Positions 7,755-15,876 are shown, numbered from the stretch's first letter. The stretch: 41,863 bases of DNA from JANRLF01 sp033762815 (GCA_033762815.1 JANRLF010000011.1:1-41863); one strand, 5' to 3'. The notes: generated by a model from the sequence alone, not told the origin. Translations and numbers: made by a program.

Positions 7755-8417
7755 TTACTTGGCCAATTGGCTCACCCTTGCCAAATGCTTGTCAACAGTA
7801 CCCATTTCCTTTTCGAAGTCAGGGTAGTTTTCCTTCAGGGTTTCCAACTGCTCTTGCGCTTCCTTGTATTTACCTTGTACTTCCAAAGCCAAAGCTGCTT
7901 TCAGCAAGAAAATGGGCGCGGAGAATGCATCGCCCTTATAAGTAGCGGCCTTTTTATACGATTCAATGGCTTTATCCATTTGATTCTTTTGTGAATAGGC
8001 ATCGCCCAATGCTCCAATGGCCACGGCACCTATCACGGTGTTTTCGCCATCAAAATCCTGTAGGTGCTCTATAGCCTTATCGTAGTCCTTCAAGCGCAAG
8101 TAGCTAATACCCGCATAAGCATGCGCCAGGTTGGCAGCCTTGGTGTAATTGTAATCTTTAATTACCTGTAGAAAGCCAAGCTTTTCGCCAGCACCGTTCA
8201 AAGCCACCTGAAAACTATCCTGCTCAAAAGCATTTTGAGCGTTGAAGAGGGCTACTTGTGCCTTTTCTTCCTGCTTTGGCAAATAGAAGTTGCGGAAATA
8301 AAACAAACCTGCCACTACCAAAAGAACGGCGGTAGCCACGATGATAATAGTACGCTGGTGCTTATCAAAAAACAATTGAAATTTATCAAATGTATCCAGT
8401 TGCTGTGTTTGTGCCAT
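7755..8417 (-). CDS. Membrane-anchored tetratricopeptide repeat protein
   Basis: A 220-residue protein with a cytoplasmic N-tail, one transmembrane helix (about 22-41, TIIIVATAVLLVVAGLFYF) and a TPR-like solenoid behind it. A clear TPR hairpin is AYAGISYLRLKDYDKAIEHL (about 100-120), and further ones lie at about 135-155 and 170-195. This is the YfgM-like layout, a single-pass inner-membrane protein with periplasmic TPRs. In proteobacteria YfgM works with envelope chaperones; the role here is inferred only by similarity of design. It lies between pdhA (15-base gap upstream) and ribH (1-base gap downstream) and is almost certainly cotranscribed with both. Confidence 0.85.
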   Translation of the reverse strand: MAQTQQLDTFDKFQLFFDKHQRTIIIVATAVLLVVAGLFYFRNFYLPKQEEKAQVALFNAQNAFEQDSFQVALNGAGEKLGFLQVIKDYNYTKAANLAHAYAGISYLRLKDYDKAIEHLQDFDGENTVIGAVAIGALGDAYSQKNQMDKAIESYKKAATYKGDAFSAPIFLLKAALALEVQGKYKEAQEQLETLKENYPDFEKEMGTVDKHLARVSQLAK

Positions 8418-8432
8418 TGGCTGCTAGTAAAA

Positions 8433-9428
8433 TTAATCGATTAAAAAAGGATAGTCTTGCTGGGTATAAATATCAGCGTATAATTCTTCCGGTTCAGGAT
8501 AGGGCGATGATTCGGCGAACTCCACTGCCTCATCCACTATCTGTTTTATCTTTTCGTCAATAGCCTCCAAGTCGCTTTCTTTAGCATACTTCTTTTCCAA
8601 TATGGCTTGACGGGTTACTTCTATAGGGTCTTGCTTTTTGTACTCTTCCAGTTCTTCCTTGGTGCGGTACTTGGCAGGGTCTGACATGCTGTGGCCCTTG
8701 TAGCGGTAGCTTTTTATCTCTAGAAAAGTGGGTCCTTCGCCATTCCTTGCCCGCTCCACCGCTTCGCCAATCGCTTTGTGTACGGCCTCGCAGCTCATAC
8801 CGTTTACGGGGGCTGAAGGCATGTCATAAGCTAAGCCTAGCTTGTAGATATCGGTCACGTTAGATGAGCGCTTCACGGAAGTGCCCATCGCATAAAAGTT
8901 ATTCTCGCAAATGAATACTACGGGCAGTTTCCATAGCATGGCCATGTTGAAAGTCTCATGCAGCCCACCTTGCCTTACAGCCCCATCGCCCATGAAACAG
9001 ATGCACACATTATCGGTACCCTTATACTGTTCTGCCAATGCAATCCCTGCACCTAGGGCAATCTGCCCGCCAACTATACCATGCCCACCAAAGAAGTTGT
9101 GCTCGCGGCTGAAGAAGTGCATACTGCCTCCCTTGCCTTTAGAGCAACCGGTTGCCTTGCCATACAATTCGGCCATAGCGGCTTTTGATTCAATGCCTTT
9201 GGCTATGGCCAAACCATGGTCGCGGTAAGCGGTAATCACAGAGTCTTCATGACGGATGGCACTGATAAGGCCTGCAGCAATGGCTTCCTGCCCGATATAC
9301 AAATGGCAAAAGCCCCTAATCTTCTGCTGGCCGTACAGCATGCCCGCACGCTCTTCAAACTTGCGCAGTAGCTGCATCAGCTCGTACCACTGCAGGTAAG
9401 TTTGTTTTGTTATTTTTGCCACGGCCAT
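8433..9428 (-). CDS. pdhA: Pyruvate dehydrogenase E1 component, alpha subunit
   Basis: The alpha subunit of the thiamine-diphosphate E1 enzyme, which decarboxylates pyruvate for acetyl-CoA synthesis. The ThDP motif starts at GDGAVRQGGLHETFN and ends at CENN about 30 residues later. YRYKGHSMSDPAKYRTKEE is the usual alpha-subunit phosphorylation-loop region. The length is 331 residues from the ATG at 9428. A TTG at 9452 would add eight residues, but it overlaps a TAnnTTTG promoter box (9450-9457), so the ATG is preferred; MAVAKITKQTYLQWY is also the usual start in this phylum. No beta subunit or E2 gene lies beside it, so pdhB and pdhC must be elsewhere. It heads the pdhA-TPR-ribH operon. Confidence 0.95.
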   Translation of the reverse strand: MAVAKITKQTYLQWYELMQLLRKFEERAGMLYGQQKIRGFCHLYIGQEAIAAGLISAIRHEDSVITAYRDHGLAIAKGIESKAAMAELYGKATGCSKGKGGSMHFFSREHNFFGGHGIVGGQIALGAGIALAEQYKGTDNVCICFMGDGAVRQGGLHETFNMAMLWKLPVVFICENNFYAMGTSVKRSSNVTDIYKLGLAYDMPSAPVNGMSCEAVHKAIGEAVERARNGEGPTFLEIKSYRYKGHSMSDPAKYRTKEELEEYKKQDPIEVTRQAILEKKYAKESDLEAIDEKIKQIVDEAVEFAESSPYPEPEELYADIYTQQDYPFLID

Positions 9429-9449
9429 CCTTCTGGAGAAATTTGCGCA

Positions 9450-9457
9450 CAAAATTA
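9450..9457 (-). promoter_or_regulatory. Candidate Bacteroidota promoter of the pdhA operon (-7 box)
   Basis: The minus strand reads TAATTTTG, a full match to TAnnTTTG, inside the 58-base divergent gap between pdhA and recF. It predicts a transcript start near 9443 and a leader of about 15 bases to the pdhA ATG. No clear TTG -33 box is visible upstream, so the call is tentative. Confidence 0.4.
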
Positions 9458-9486
9458 TCTAAAATTAGGTTCTAAAAAAATTTATC

Positions 9487-10569
9487 GTGTTCCTGCGCTC
9501 GCTGTCCTTGGTCAATTTTAAAAACTATCGCAAGGCGGCCTACCACTTTGATCAACGCATAGTATGCTTTACTGGGCTAAACGGCATGGGCAAAACCAAC
9601 CTACTTGATGCCATTTATACTCTTTGCCTCAGCAAATCGTATTTTTCAAGCACTGAAGCGCAAAACATTTTGCATGGCGAGGATTTTTTTAGGCTCGATG
9701 CCAAAATAGAACGACAAAAAGAGGAACATACCCTTAAGTGCGTCTATCAAAAAGGGAAACGCAAGGAATTGGAAAAAGATGGGCTTAAGTACGAAAAGTT
9801 GACCGAACATGTGGGGCAGTTCCCCGTAGTGATTATCACGCCCGACGATAATCAGCTTATCAATGGCGGCAGCGAAGAACGTAGGCGTTTTTTGGATAGC
9901 CTGCTGAGCCAATTGGACAACCAGTACCTCTATAACCTGCAGGCCTATTTAAAGCTTATCGAGCAGCGCAATAGCTTCTTGAAGCGCATGGCCGAACAGG
10001 CTTATTTTGATGCGTCGCTATTGGCTACCTACGATGGCCAACTGGAGCCATTTGCCATGTATATCTTTAAAAGCAGGAAGGAGATAATTCAGGAATTGGA
10101 ACCGGTGTTCAACCAATTGTACCAAATGCTGTGCGATGCACGCGAGCAGGTGAAGCTGGCCTATAAATCGGACTTGCTGGATGCGCCGCTTCCTGAACTG
10201 CTATTGGGTGCTAGAGAAATTGACCGCCTATTGAAACGTACTAATAAAGGGGTGCACCGCGATGATATGCTATTTGAAATCAATGATTTCGGGGCCAAAC
10301 AATTTGGTTCTCAGGGGCAGCAGAAGTCGTTTTTGATTGCTATGAAGCTGGCACAGTACCATTTGCTAAGGCAGCAAAAGGGGATTAAGCCGCTACTGCT
10401 GCTGGATGACATTTTTGACAAGCTGGATGCGGAGCGTTGTGCCAACCTGTTGGGCCACATACAGGGGCAGGACTATGGCCAAATATTCATCACCGATACC
10501 CAACGGGAACGCCTGGAAAAACTATTCCCCGATACCAGCCAAGTGGCATTCTATGAAGTGAAGCAGTAG
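9487..10569 (+). CDS. recF: DNA replication and repair protein RecF
   Basis: RecF is an SMC-like ATPase that binds single-strand gaps and, with RecO and RecR, helps load RecA. The 360 residues contain the Walker A loop G30-LNGMGKT, the ABC-type signature FGSQGQQKSFLIAMKLAQ, and Walker B with the D-loop region (LLLLDDIFDKLD). The N-terminus FLRSLSLVNFKNYRKA is typical. The start codon is GTG at 9487, and no in-frame ATG gives a plausible N-terminus. It is divergent from pdhA. Its stop lies 11 bases from the end of the convergent phoH gene, with no terminator hairpin between them. Confidence 0.97.
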   Translation: MFLRSLSLVNFKNYRKAAYHFDQRIVCFTGLNGMGKTNLLDAIYTLCLSKSYFSSTEAQNILHGEDFFRLDAKIERQKEEHTLKCVYQKGKRKELEKDGLKYEKLTEHVGQFPVVIITPDDNQLINGGSEERRRFLDSLLSQLDNQYLYNLQAYLKLIEQRNSFLKRMAEQAYFDASLLATYDGQLEPFAMYIFKSRKEIIQELEPVFNQLYQMLCDAREQVKLAYKSDLLDAPLPELLLGAREIDRLLKRTNKGVHRDDMLFEINDFGAKQFGSQGQQKSFLIAMKLAQYHLLRQQKGIKPLLLLDDIFDKLDAERCANLLGHIQGQDYGQIFITDTQRERLEKLFPDTSQVAFYEVKQ

Positions 10570-10580
10570 CCGGCTAGTTC

Positions 10581-11915
10581 CTACAACAATTCATTGGCTA
10601 GGTTAGCCAGTTCCGAGCGCTCGCCTTTCTCCAGAGTAATATGGCTGTACAAAGGCTGCCCTTTGAACTTATCTATCAAGTACGACAAACCATTACTTTG
10701 CGAATCTAGGTATGGCGTATCAATCTGATGGATATCGCCCGTAAAAATGATTTTGGTATTCTCGCCAGCACGGGTGATAATAGTCTTTATTTCGTGCGGG
10801 GTCAGGTTTTGCGATTCATCAACAATGAAGAAAATATTGGAAAGGCTGCGGCCGCGAATAAAGGCTAAGGGCGTAACCACCAATTTCTCCTGCTGCACCA
10901 TCTCCGTCAGCTTCTTATGCGTGCGCTCGGTTTCCTTAAATTGCGATTGGATATATTTCAGGTTGTCCCAAATAGGCTCCATATAGGGATTTACCTTTGA
11001 CTGCGCATCGCCGGGCAGGAAGCCAATATCTTTATTACTTAAGGGCACAATGGGCCGCGCGAGATATATCTGTGTGAATAGTTTTGCCTGCTCCAAAGCA
11101 CCAGCTATAGCCAGCAGGGTTTTACCAGTTCCTGCCACACCTTGCAGGGTCATTACCCTTATTTCTGGTTTCAAGATGGAATGGATGGCAAATACTTGTT
11201 CGGCATTGCGGGGCTTTATCTTATACACCGTTTCCTTTTCCACCCTTTCAATGTTGTCCGTAAAAGGGTTGAAATAGGCCAGTACCGAATTTTTATCGTT
11301 TTTCAGGATAAAATAACTGTTCGCCATTGGCTTTTCGGGGAAAACCTCCGTGTAGGGCACAAATCCTTCGCGGTACAGTTTATTGATGGCATCTTTGTCC
11401 GCATTGTTCACCAGATTCTTTCCGCTGAACAGGTTGTCCAAGTCTTTGATTTTGCCCGTCTCGTAATCTTCGGCATTCAGATTAAGGGCTTTGGCTTTCA
11501 AACGCAGGTTGATGTCCTTGGTTACCAGGCACACCTTGCGTTTAGGAAACTCCCGCGCCAATCCCAATGCGGCGTTCAATATCTTATGGTCGGCTTTGCG
11601 CTCGCCAAATACTTCCTCGGCATCCACGTCGCCATGGCCGTTCATCACCACTTTAAAATGGCCCTTATTGCTCTCGGGGTCTATGGGTATCCAGTCCGTT
11701 AGCTTGTTGTTGGCACTTAAGGTATCGATGATTCGGATAAATTCCCGGGCCTCGAAATTCTTGGTGTCGTTGCCCTTTTTGAAATTGTCCAACTCCTCCA
11801 GTACCGTTATCGGAATGGCGATATCGTGTTCTTGAAAGGTACGGATGGCGTTGTGGTTGTAAATGATGACTGAAGTGTCCAGAACGAAAATCTTCTTCTC
11901 GGCGGCTTTTACCAT
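10581..11915 (-). CDS. PIN domain-PhoH family ATPase
   Basis: A 444-residue fusion of an N-terminal PIN ribonuclease domain (about 8-150) with a C-terminal PhoH ATPase/helicase domain (about 235-444). The acidic PIN residues look complete: Asp13 (FVLDTS), Glu40/41 (VLEELDNF), Asp109 and Asp134. PhoH carries Walker A G259-VAGTGKT (Lys265) and Walker B IVDESQN (Asp356, Glu357), then FTGDIHQID. This is the PhoH2 or YlaK-like architecture, for which RNA helicase and RNase activity has been shown in related proteins. It should act in the cytoplasm on RNA. It is chromosomal and not paired with a small PhoAT-type antitoxin gene: the next gene upstream is 219 bases away and belongs to another system. 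Confidence 0.93.
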   Translation of the reverse strand: MVKAAEKKIFVLDTSVIIYNHNAIRTFQEHDIAIPITVLEELDNFKKGNDTKNFEAREFIRIIDTLSANNKLTDWIPIDPESNKGHFKVVMNGHGDVDAEEVFGERKADHKILNAALGLAREFPKRKVCLVTKDINLRLKAKALNLNAEDYETGKIKDLDNLFSGKNLVNNADKDAINKLYREGFVPYTEVFPEKPMANSYFILKNDKNSVLAYFNPFTDNIERVEKETVYKIKPRNAEQVFAIHSILKPEIRVMTLQGVAGTGKTLLAIAGALEQAKLFTQIYLARPIVPLSNKDIGFLPGDAQSKVNPYMEPIWDNLKYIQSQFKETERTHKKLTEMVQQEKLVVTPLAFIRGRSLSNIFFIVDESQNLTPHEIKTIITRAGENTKIIFTGDIHQIDTPYLDSQSNGLSYLIDKFKGQPLYSHITLEKGERSELANLANELL

Positions 11916-12134
11916 AGTGCTGTTGTTGCTATCGAAACAGTTTTAAATCTCGAAAGAAACAATGGTTTGTGAATAGCAAGTTTTCAACAGGTGTTAATCT
12001 AAACGATGGCTTAACATTAGATATGAGATTGGGGTTTTGAGTATTGAGATTTGAGAAGCAAGACAAAAGACACGTGATAACTTCTATCATAAGAGAATCT
12101 ATCCGAAGTTGGCTTAGGTTATTGCAAGAACATA

Positions 12135-12485
12135 TTATGGCTGATACTTCTCCAAGATGACCTTTATATCCTCTCTGAGTTGGGGCAAATAAGCGATTAC
12201 GATGCTATAAAGCGTTTCATCATCCAAGCGGTCATATTCATGGGATATTTTATTGCGAAAAGCCACAATCTTTTGGGCATTACTTATCGATATGTTTGCA
12301 TCTTTATGCAATACCCTTTTCATTGCCTCACCAATTATTTCAAAGCTGCGCTCGACCGCTTTTTTGAGCATCCGGTTATTAGAAAAATTAGCAAATGATT
12401 TACCCCCAGATGCTTGGAAGTATTCCTCTATGGCATTGATTTCAGTAAAAATGTCATGCAGCCATACTAGGATTTCCTCTCTCAT
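12135..12485 (-). CDS. hepT: HepT-like ribonuclease toxin (DUF86)
   Basis: A 116-residue HEPN-fold protein of the HepT family. The catalytic motif RX4HXY is exact: Arg77-NKIS-His82-E-Tyr84 (RNKISHEY). In studied pairs HepT is an RNase that cleaves RNA or tRNA, and its partner MntA inactivates it by adding AMP units to the tyrosine of this motif. Here that would be Tyr84. The ATG at 12485 lies inside the 3' end of the mntA gene (32-base overlap), so the two are translated together. The pair stands alone between a housekeeping ATPase gene and repeat-rich non-coding DNA, as expected for a mobile toxin-antitoxin module. Confidence 0.9.
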   Translation of the reverse strand: MREEILVWLHDIFTEINAIEEYFQASGGKSFANFSNNRMLKKAVERSFEIIGEAMKRVLHKDANISISNAQKIVAFRNKISHEYDRLDDETLYSIVIAYLPQLREDIKVILEKYQP

Positions 12486-12777
12486 ATATGGTAACCCTGT
12501 TACGGTTAATGGATTTTAAAAGGTAAGGATTGGTAATGCTTTTTTCAGTAATAAGATCCACTTTTCTGCCCAAAAGATTTTCTAGTGCTACGGCAAAGTG
12601 ATAGTAGTTATCCGCATATCCATGAATGTCCATGTCCCCAAAGGTAACCAGCAAATCCACATCGCTGTTTTGGTTAGCCGTACCTTTTACCAGCGAGCCA
12701 AATAGGGAAAGCGATATCACGTCGTGCTGTTCACACAAAGCCGCAATTTGCTTCTTGTTTTTTTCCAATAACTCCAT
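12454..12777 (-). CDS. mntA: MntA-like minimal nucleotidyltransferase antitoxin
   Basis: A 107-residue nucleotidyltransferase. The motif LFGSLVKGTANQNSDVDLLV gives GS at 27-28 and the catalytic Asp39 and Asp41; the third carboxylate is Asp74 (KVDLIT). The active site is therefore complete, as required for transfer of AMP to HepT. The ATG at 12777 is chosen because the longer reading at 12780 begins with TTG directly in front of it. The gene overlaps hepT by 32 bases and comes first, so antitoxin would be made before toxin. It sits at the edge of a 545-base gene-free stretch. Confidence 0.9.
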   Translation of the reverse strand: MELLEKNKKQIAALCEQHDVISLSLFGSLVKGTANQNSDVDLLVTFGDMDIHGYADNYYHFAVALENLLGRKVDLITEKSITNPYLLKSINRNRVTIYERGNPSMAA

Positions 12778-13199
12778 CAACTAAAATTACAAAAGCTTTT
12801 TAAGGGGCGAAAGATAATTAGTTACTCCTCCTGGGGGAATGACAAAAGTATTCATTTTGTCTTTCCGAACGGAGGCACGGAGTGAGGAATCTGTGGGTTG
12901 ATTACAGGGGCATCGCTTGGCTTCCAACAGGTCCCTCCTACATCGGGACGACATAACAACTAACGTTGTCATCCCAGTGAAAGGGCGGTATCTTCCCTCG
13001 AAACTTACGCCCATAATTGGTGATGCTAAAGGCTAATTGTATGTTTCGAGGGGGGCTTGGGGCGGAATGGCATTGGAGGCAAAGCCTCATTACTTAAGTC
13101 CTGCGGAAGCCGAACATTACGGAACGCAGAGCCGAACGGGTGACGGGTGCCGAGAACACCCCGCTGCGGGCTTTCCCCACCTGAGGTGGGTCAGGCTTT

Positions 13200-13232
13200 G
13201 GTTCGTTTCTTTGGCCTACAAAGAAATGAACC
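13200..13232. repeat. 14-bp inverted repeat
   Basis: ggttcgtttctttg (13200-13213) pairs with caaagaaatgaacc (13219-13232) with one mismatch and a 5-base loop. No T-run follows. It is part of the repeat-rich stretch beside hepT/mntA. Confidence 0.75.
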
Positions 13233-13275
13233 TCAAAACGGAAGGCAGCAATTTGCTTGAATATGTTCCATCAAG

Positions 13276-13296
13276 CTATTGCAATATTAGGGCTTC
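13276..13296. repeat. Dispersed 21-bp repeat, copy 1
   Basis: ctattgcaatattag followed by g and gcttc; it matches 15696-15716 at 20 of 21 bases. The core tattgcaata is palindromic. It lies downstream of the LpxH-like gene. Confidence 0.6.
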
Positions 13297-13325
13297 CCAT
13301 AAGAGTGTCCCCCCCCTCATTTCAA

Positions 13326-14150
13326 CTACAAATACGCCAAATTCTCGGCGCCGGTGGGTACTTTGGGCAGGTCGTTGGGCAGGAAAATTTCATCCAGTGA
13401 GTGCACCAACTCGTCAATATGGCTGTATAGCTTCCATTCGCCGTTATGGTACTCCAAAGCAGTCAGGTTCTCGATCCAATCGCCTGAATTGAGGTAAGTG
13501 ACCGAACCTTTTCCGTTGGTGAATACCTTTTGCTGGGGCTGGTGGATATGCCCGCATATCACGTAGTCATATCCTTGATCAATAGCATGCTGGGCGGCCA
13601 CCATTTCATAATCGCTCACAAACTTTACCGCACGTTTCACGCTGTTTTTAATCCGTTTGGAAAGGGAAACCCGCTCCCGACCCATCTTTACCAACAAGAA
13701 ATTGATGAAACGGTTGACTTTAATAATCTGGTCATAGCTTTTGCCCGCAAACTTGGCTATCCACTTGCCGTAGTTTACGGAGAAATCGAACACGTCGCCA
13801 TGGAATATCCAGGCGCGTTTGCCGTCTAGGTTCAGTACCACTTTATCTACCAAATGTAGATTGCCCATTATAAAGCCGGAAAACTTACGCATCAACTCAT
13901 CATGATTGCCGGTAACATAATATACCGTGACGCCTTGTTTTAGGAAGTCGAGGAAAATCTGGATGGTCTCCATATGTTCCTTGGGCCAATAATTTTTGTT
14001 GAACTGCCAAATGTCGATAATGTCGCCATTTAGCACTAGGGTTTTAGGCTTTACGCTGCGCAGGTATTCGTTCAGTTCGGCGGCATTGCAGCCATAGGTG
14101 CCCAAATGCACGTCAGATATTACCAATACGTCAATTTCCCTGGGTTGCAT
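13326..14150 (-). CDS. Metallophosphoesterase, UDP-2,3-diacylglucosamine diphosphatase-like (LpxH type)
   Basis: The 274-residue calcineurin-like phosphoesterase has all five metal-site blocks: D13-V-H15, G42-D43-IID46, G81-NHD84, H117-GD and G200-H201-I-H203. The region between the GNHD block and the C-terminal GHIH block matches bacterial LpxH-like proteins. LpxH hydrolyses UDP-2,3-diacylglucosamine to lipid X in lipid A synthesis at the inner face of the cytoplasmic membrane. A more general phosphoesterase role cannot be excluded. The basic segment around 155-178 could touch the membrane. A TATTTTTG box on the minus strand at 14268-14275 might serve as promoter, which would leave a leader of about 110 bases. 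No other lipid A gene lies nearby. Confidence 0.82.
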   Translation of the reverse strand: MQPREIDVLVISDVHLGTYGCNAAELNEYLRSVKPKTLVLNGDIIDIWQFNKNYWPKEHMETIQIFLDFLKQGVTVYYVTGNHDELMRKFSGFIMGNLHLVDKVVLNLDGKRAWIFHGDVFDFSVNYGKWIAKFAGKSYDQIIKVNRFINFLLVKMGRERVSLSKRIKNSVKRAVKFVSDYEMVAAQHAIDQGYDYVICGHIHQPQQKVFTNGKGSVTYLNSGDWIENLTALEYHNGEWKLYSHIDELVHSLDEIFLPNDLPKVPTGAENLAYL

Positions 14151-14360
14151 AAGGAACCGCTTTAAAATGGTGAAAGGTGGTGGTGCTATGGGTAGAGGTG
14201 ACGCAGCCCTTCAGGAGTGATTCCCCTTCAGAATGGGCATATCTGGCATAGCCTAGCATATCAATTGCAAAAATAAATACGATAGATGAAGCTAGTTTAA
14301 AGCCAATATTATCAATGTATTAGCGGGCAAACCATCATCAAACGAAATGCCCGGAAATTT

Positions 14361-15695
14361 TTAAAGGGATAGCTTTCCTTTTCTTTCCAAAAAACCCTCC
14401 CATAGTTGCAAAAATTTTTCGGATGAACGCAATAGGGGCTGTAAATCCACGCCCTCTTTTTCCAGCAACTCCCATTGGGAATACAAAAGGCCGGGATGGC
14501 GAAGGCCCTCAGTTTCTATTGGCAGATAGTGGTGTCCGGCAATAGTATCGCTGCAGCCTTTGGGGCCATAGCGAGGACGGCTGTGGTTGGTCCAGCCATT
14601 AAAATCAGTTTGGAAGCCTATGGATAACTGTACTTTTTGGTCCTCCGTTAACTTGTCAAAAGCCAAGGTACTATCACCCAATAGCTTACCAGCATTTTTC
14701 TCGATAAGCTGTTGCACCTCTTGGTACCCAAACTTATAAGAATCAACCGAACCTGGGCAATGGCACTTCATCGTGTCCAGCCGCTGCTGATATTCTTTAT
14801 AGGGCTTATATTCTTCCATGGTTACGGGTAAGGAAAACAGGCCCCCGCTTTGGTAGAGTTGTATGATTTGCTCGGCAGTGAATGAGCGGCTATCGTTTTT
14901 AATAGGTTGGTAGCTGTCATGGGTACTAATTGGAGCTAGGCCTTTTGCCTGCATAAAGTCTAAGGCGTCTTGCTTACTTTGCGGCGACATGTGCGTAATA
15001 TCGATCATAATACCGGCATTGGCCAACCACAAGATGGCCTGCTTCCCAGTAGTGGTCAATCCTTTAGTGGTGTGGGGCTTAAAAACACTGCGAATGCTGC
15101 CTCGAAAATTGATAAGCCGGGTAGGCAGTGAAGGTAAGGTAGCAGCTCCGCCAAACTTTCCGTCAATAAGATGGATGAGGGTGATGAATGCTATGCCTTT
15201 ACTAGCCCAAAAATCAGCATCTTGCTGGCTGTGCAATATTTTTTCAGCCCCCTCCACTGAAAAAATGATGATGGTTTTGTCCGTATTTTTTACATAATCG
15301 CGTACCTGTTGTGGGCTGTACGCAATGATAAATTTATCGGCATGTTGTGCCACAAAATTTTCGACATAAGCGATCTCTTGTAGCACCATTCTTCGTGCCT
15401 GCCCTTTGGTAATCCAAAATTCTTGTACTATCAGGCCAAAGCACCATATGCGTGCACCACCATTATACTCCAAATAGTTGGCATAGTTTACGTTTTTTAG
15501 TTGATGGTTGTAACTCAGTTTGGGAGGATGCTTAGGGTCGAAATATTGAAAACCGGTACCGAAAAGCTTGTGGGGAAAATTCATGATAGGATGCGTCTGT
15601 AGATCAAGATACTCGCGCACCTCTTGGGCAGGTGCTTCCCTACTCACAAAGGTGAGTAAGATGCCCATCAATATGGTAAAACGTATGGTTGCCAT
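14361..15695 (-). CDS. Secreted peptidase M19 (membrane dipeptidase) family protein
   Basis: A 444-residue protein with a signal peptide (1-24, ending APAQ). Recognisable M19 blocks are DLQTHP (31-36), FSVEG with Glu148, TLIHL with His175, DITHMS with His225, STHDS with His249 followed by Arg260, and FQTDFNGW with Asp354. M19 enzymes are zinc peptidases that cut dipeptides. This would be a periplasmic or outer-membrane-associated member. The first metal-ligand position is odd: where relatives have HxD or HxH, this protein has Q33-T-H35, so the metal site may be altered. Downstream, cgggca (14324-14329) and tgcccg (14348-14353) could form a weak hairpin, but there is no T-run. A copy of a dispersed 21-bp repeat starts one base beyond the start codon. 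Confidence 0.78.
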   Translation of the reverse strand: MATIRFTILMGILLTFVSREAPAQEVREYLDLQTHPIMNFPHKLFGTGFQYFDPKHPPKLSYNHQLKNVNYANYLEYNGGARIWCFGLIVQEFWITKGQARRMVLQEIAYVENFVAQHADKFIIAYSPQQVRDYVKNTDKTIIIFSVEGAEKILHSQQDADFWASKGIAFITLIHLIDGKFGGAATLPSLPTRLINFRGSIRSVFKPHTTKGLTTTGKQAILWLANAGIMIDITHMSPQSKQDALDFMQAKGLAPISTHDSYQPIKNDSRSFTAEQIIQLYQSGGLFSLPVTMEEYKPYKEYQQRLDTMKCHCPGSVDSYKFGYQEVQQLIEKNAGKLLGDSTLAFDKLTEDQKVQLSIGFQTDFNGWTNHSRPRYGPKGCSDTIAGHHYLPIETEGLRHPGLLYSQWELLEKEGVDLQPLLRSSEKFLQLWEGFLERKGKLSL

Positions 15696-15716
15696 CTATT
15701 GCAATATTAGTGCTTC
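15696..15716. repeat. Dispersed 21-bp repeat, copy 2
   Basis: ctattgcaatattag followed by t and gcttc; it is identical to 13276-13296 except for one base. It lies directly upstream of the M19 start codon, so it may overlap that gene's promoter region. Confidence 0.6.
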
Positions 15717-15822
15717 TTACAATAAACTGAAGTTAACGCTTCGGCCTAACACGCCTCATTCCCAATGCATCATTTGTAGTACGATTTATGGTGCCTGCAC
15801 AGTAGCAGTTTTTATCTCTCTA

Positions 15823-15845
15823 CTTGCTACTTAATACTCGCTACT
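15823..15845 (-). repeat. Dispersed 23-bp intergenic repeat, copy A
   Basis: Read on the minus strand this segment matches 41571-41593 on the plus strand at 21 of 23 bases; the shared 3' part is aagtagcaag. A looser relative, gagtattgagatttgagaag followed by caagac, lies near 12040-12065. All copies are between genes. Confidence 0.6.
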
Positions 15846-15864
15846 AGAAAATAGATAGTCTTTT

Positions 15865-15872
15865 TACCTTTG
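15865..15872 (+). promoter_or_regulatory. Candidate -7 box, possibly giving a leaderless mRNA
   Basis: TACCTTTG matches TAnnTTTG fully and ends four bases before the ATG at 15877. The predicted transcript start falls at about the A of the start codon, so the alcohol dehydrogenase mRNA would have almost no leader. No TTG is seen at the -33 position. Confidence 0.45.
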
Positions 15873-15876
15873 CCGA

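Larger units (their letters stand above)
12781..13325. other. Gene-free region with decayed or dispersed repeats
   Basis: No believable gene. Open frames on both strands are rich in Arg, Pro and Gly and carry no domain. The stretch holds a series of palindromic pieces: cccgctgcggg (13160-13170), cccacct/aggtggg (13176-13190) and a 14-bp hairpin at 13200-13232. It also holds segments such as tttccgaacggaggcacgg (12863-12881) that look like the dispersed junk between Bacteroidota genes. A copy of a 21-bp dispersed repeat lies at 13276-13296. It may be a relic of the insertion that brought hepT/mntA. Confidence 0.55.

Noticed and set aside
9429..9452. TTG start at 9452 for pdhA
   Set aside because: It falls inside the TAATTTTG promoter box and adds eight unconserved residues; the ATG at 9428 fits the family.
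10581..11915. PhoH as a toxin of a PhoAT-type pair
   Set aside because: No small antitoxin gene directly precedes it; the upstream gap is 219 bases and the next gene is HepT of another system.
12787..13492. Open frames on both strands in the gap after mntA
   Set aside because: Translations are Arg/Pro/Gly-rich, match no family, and one runs through palindromes into the 3' end of the LpxH-like gene.
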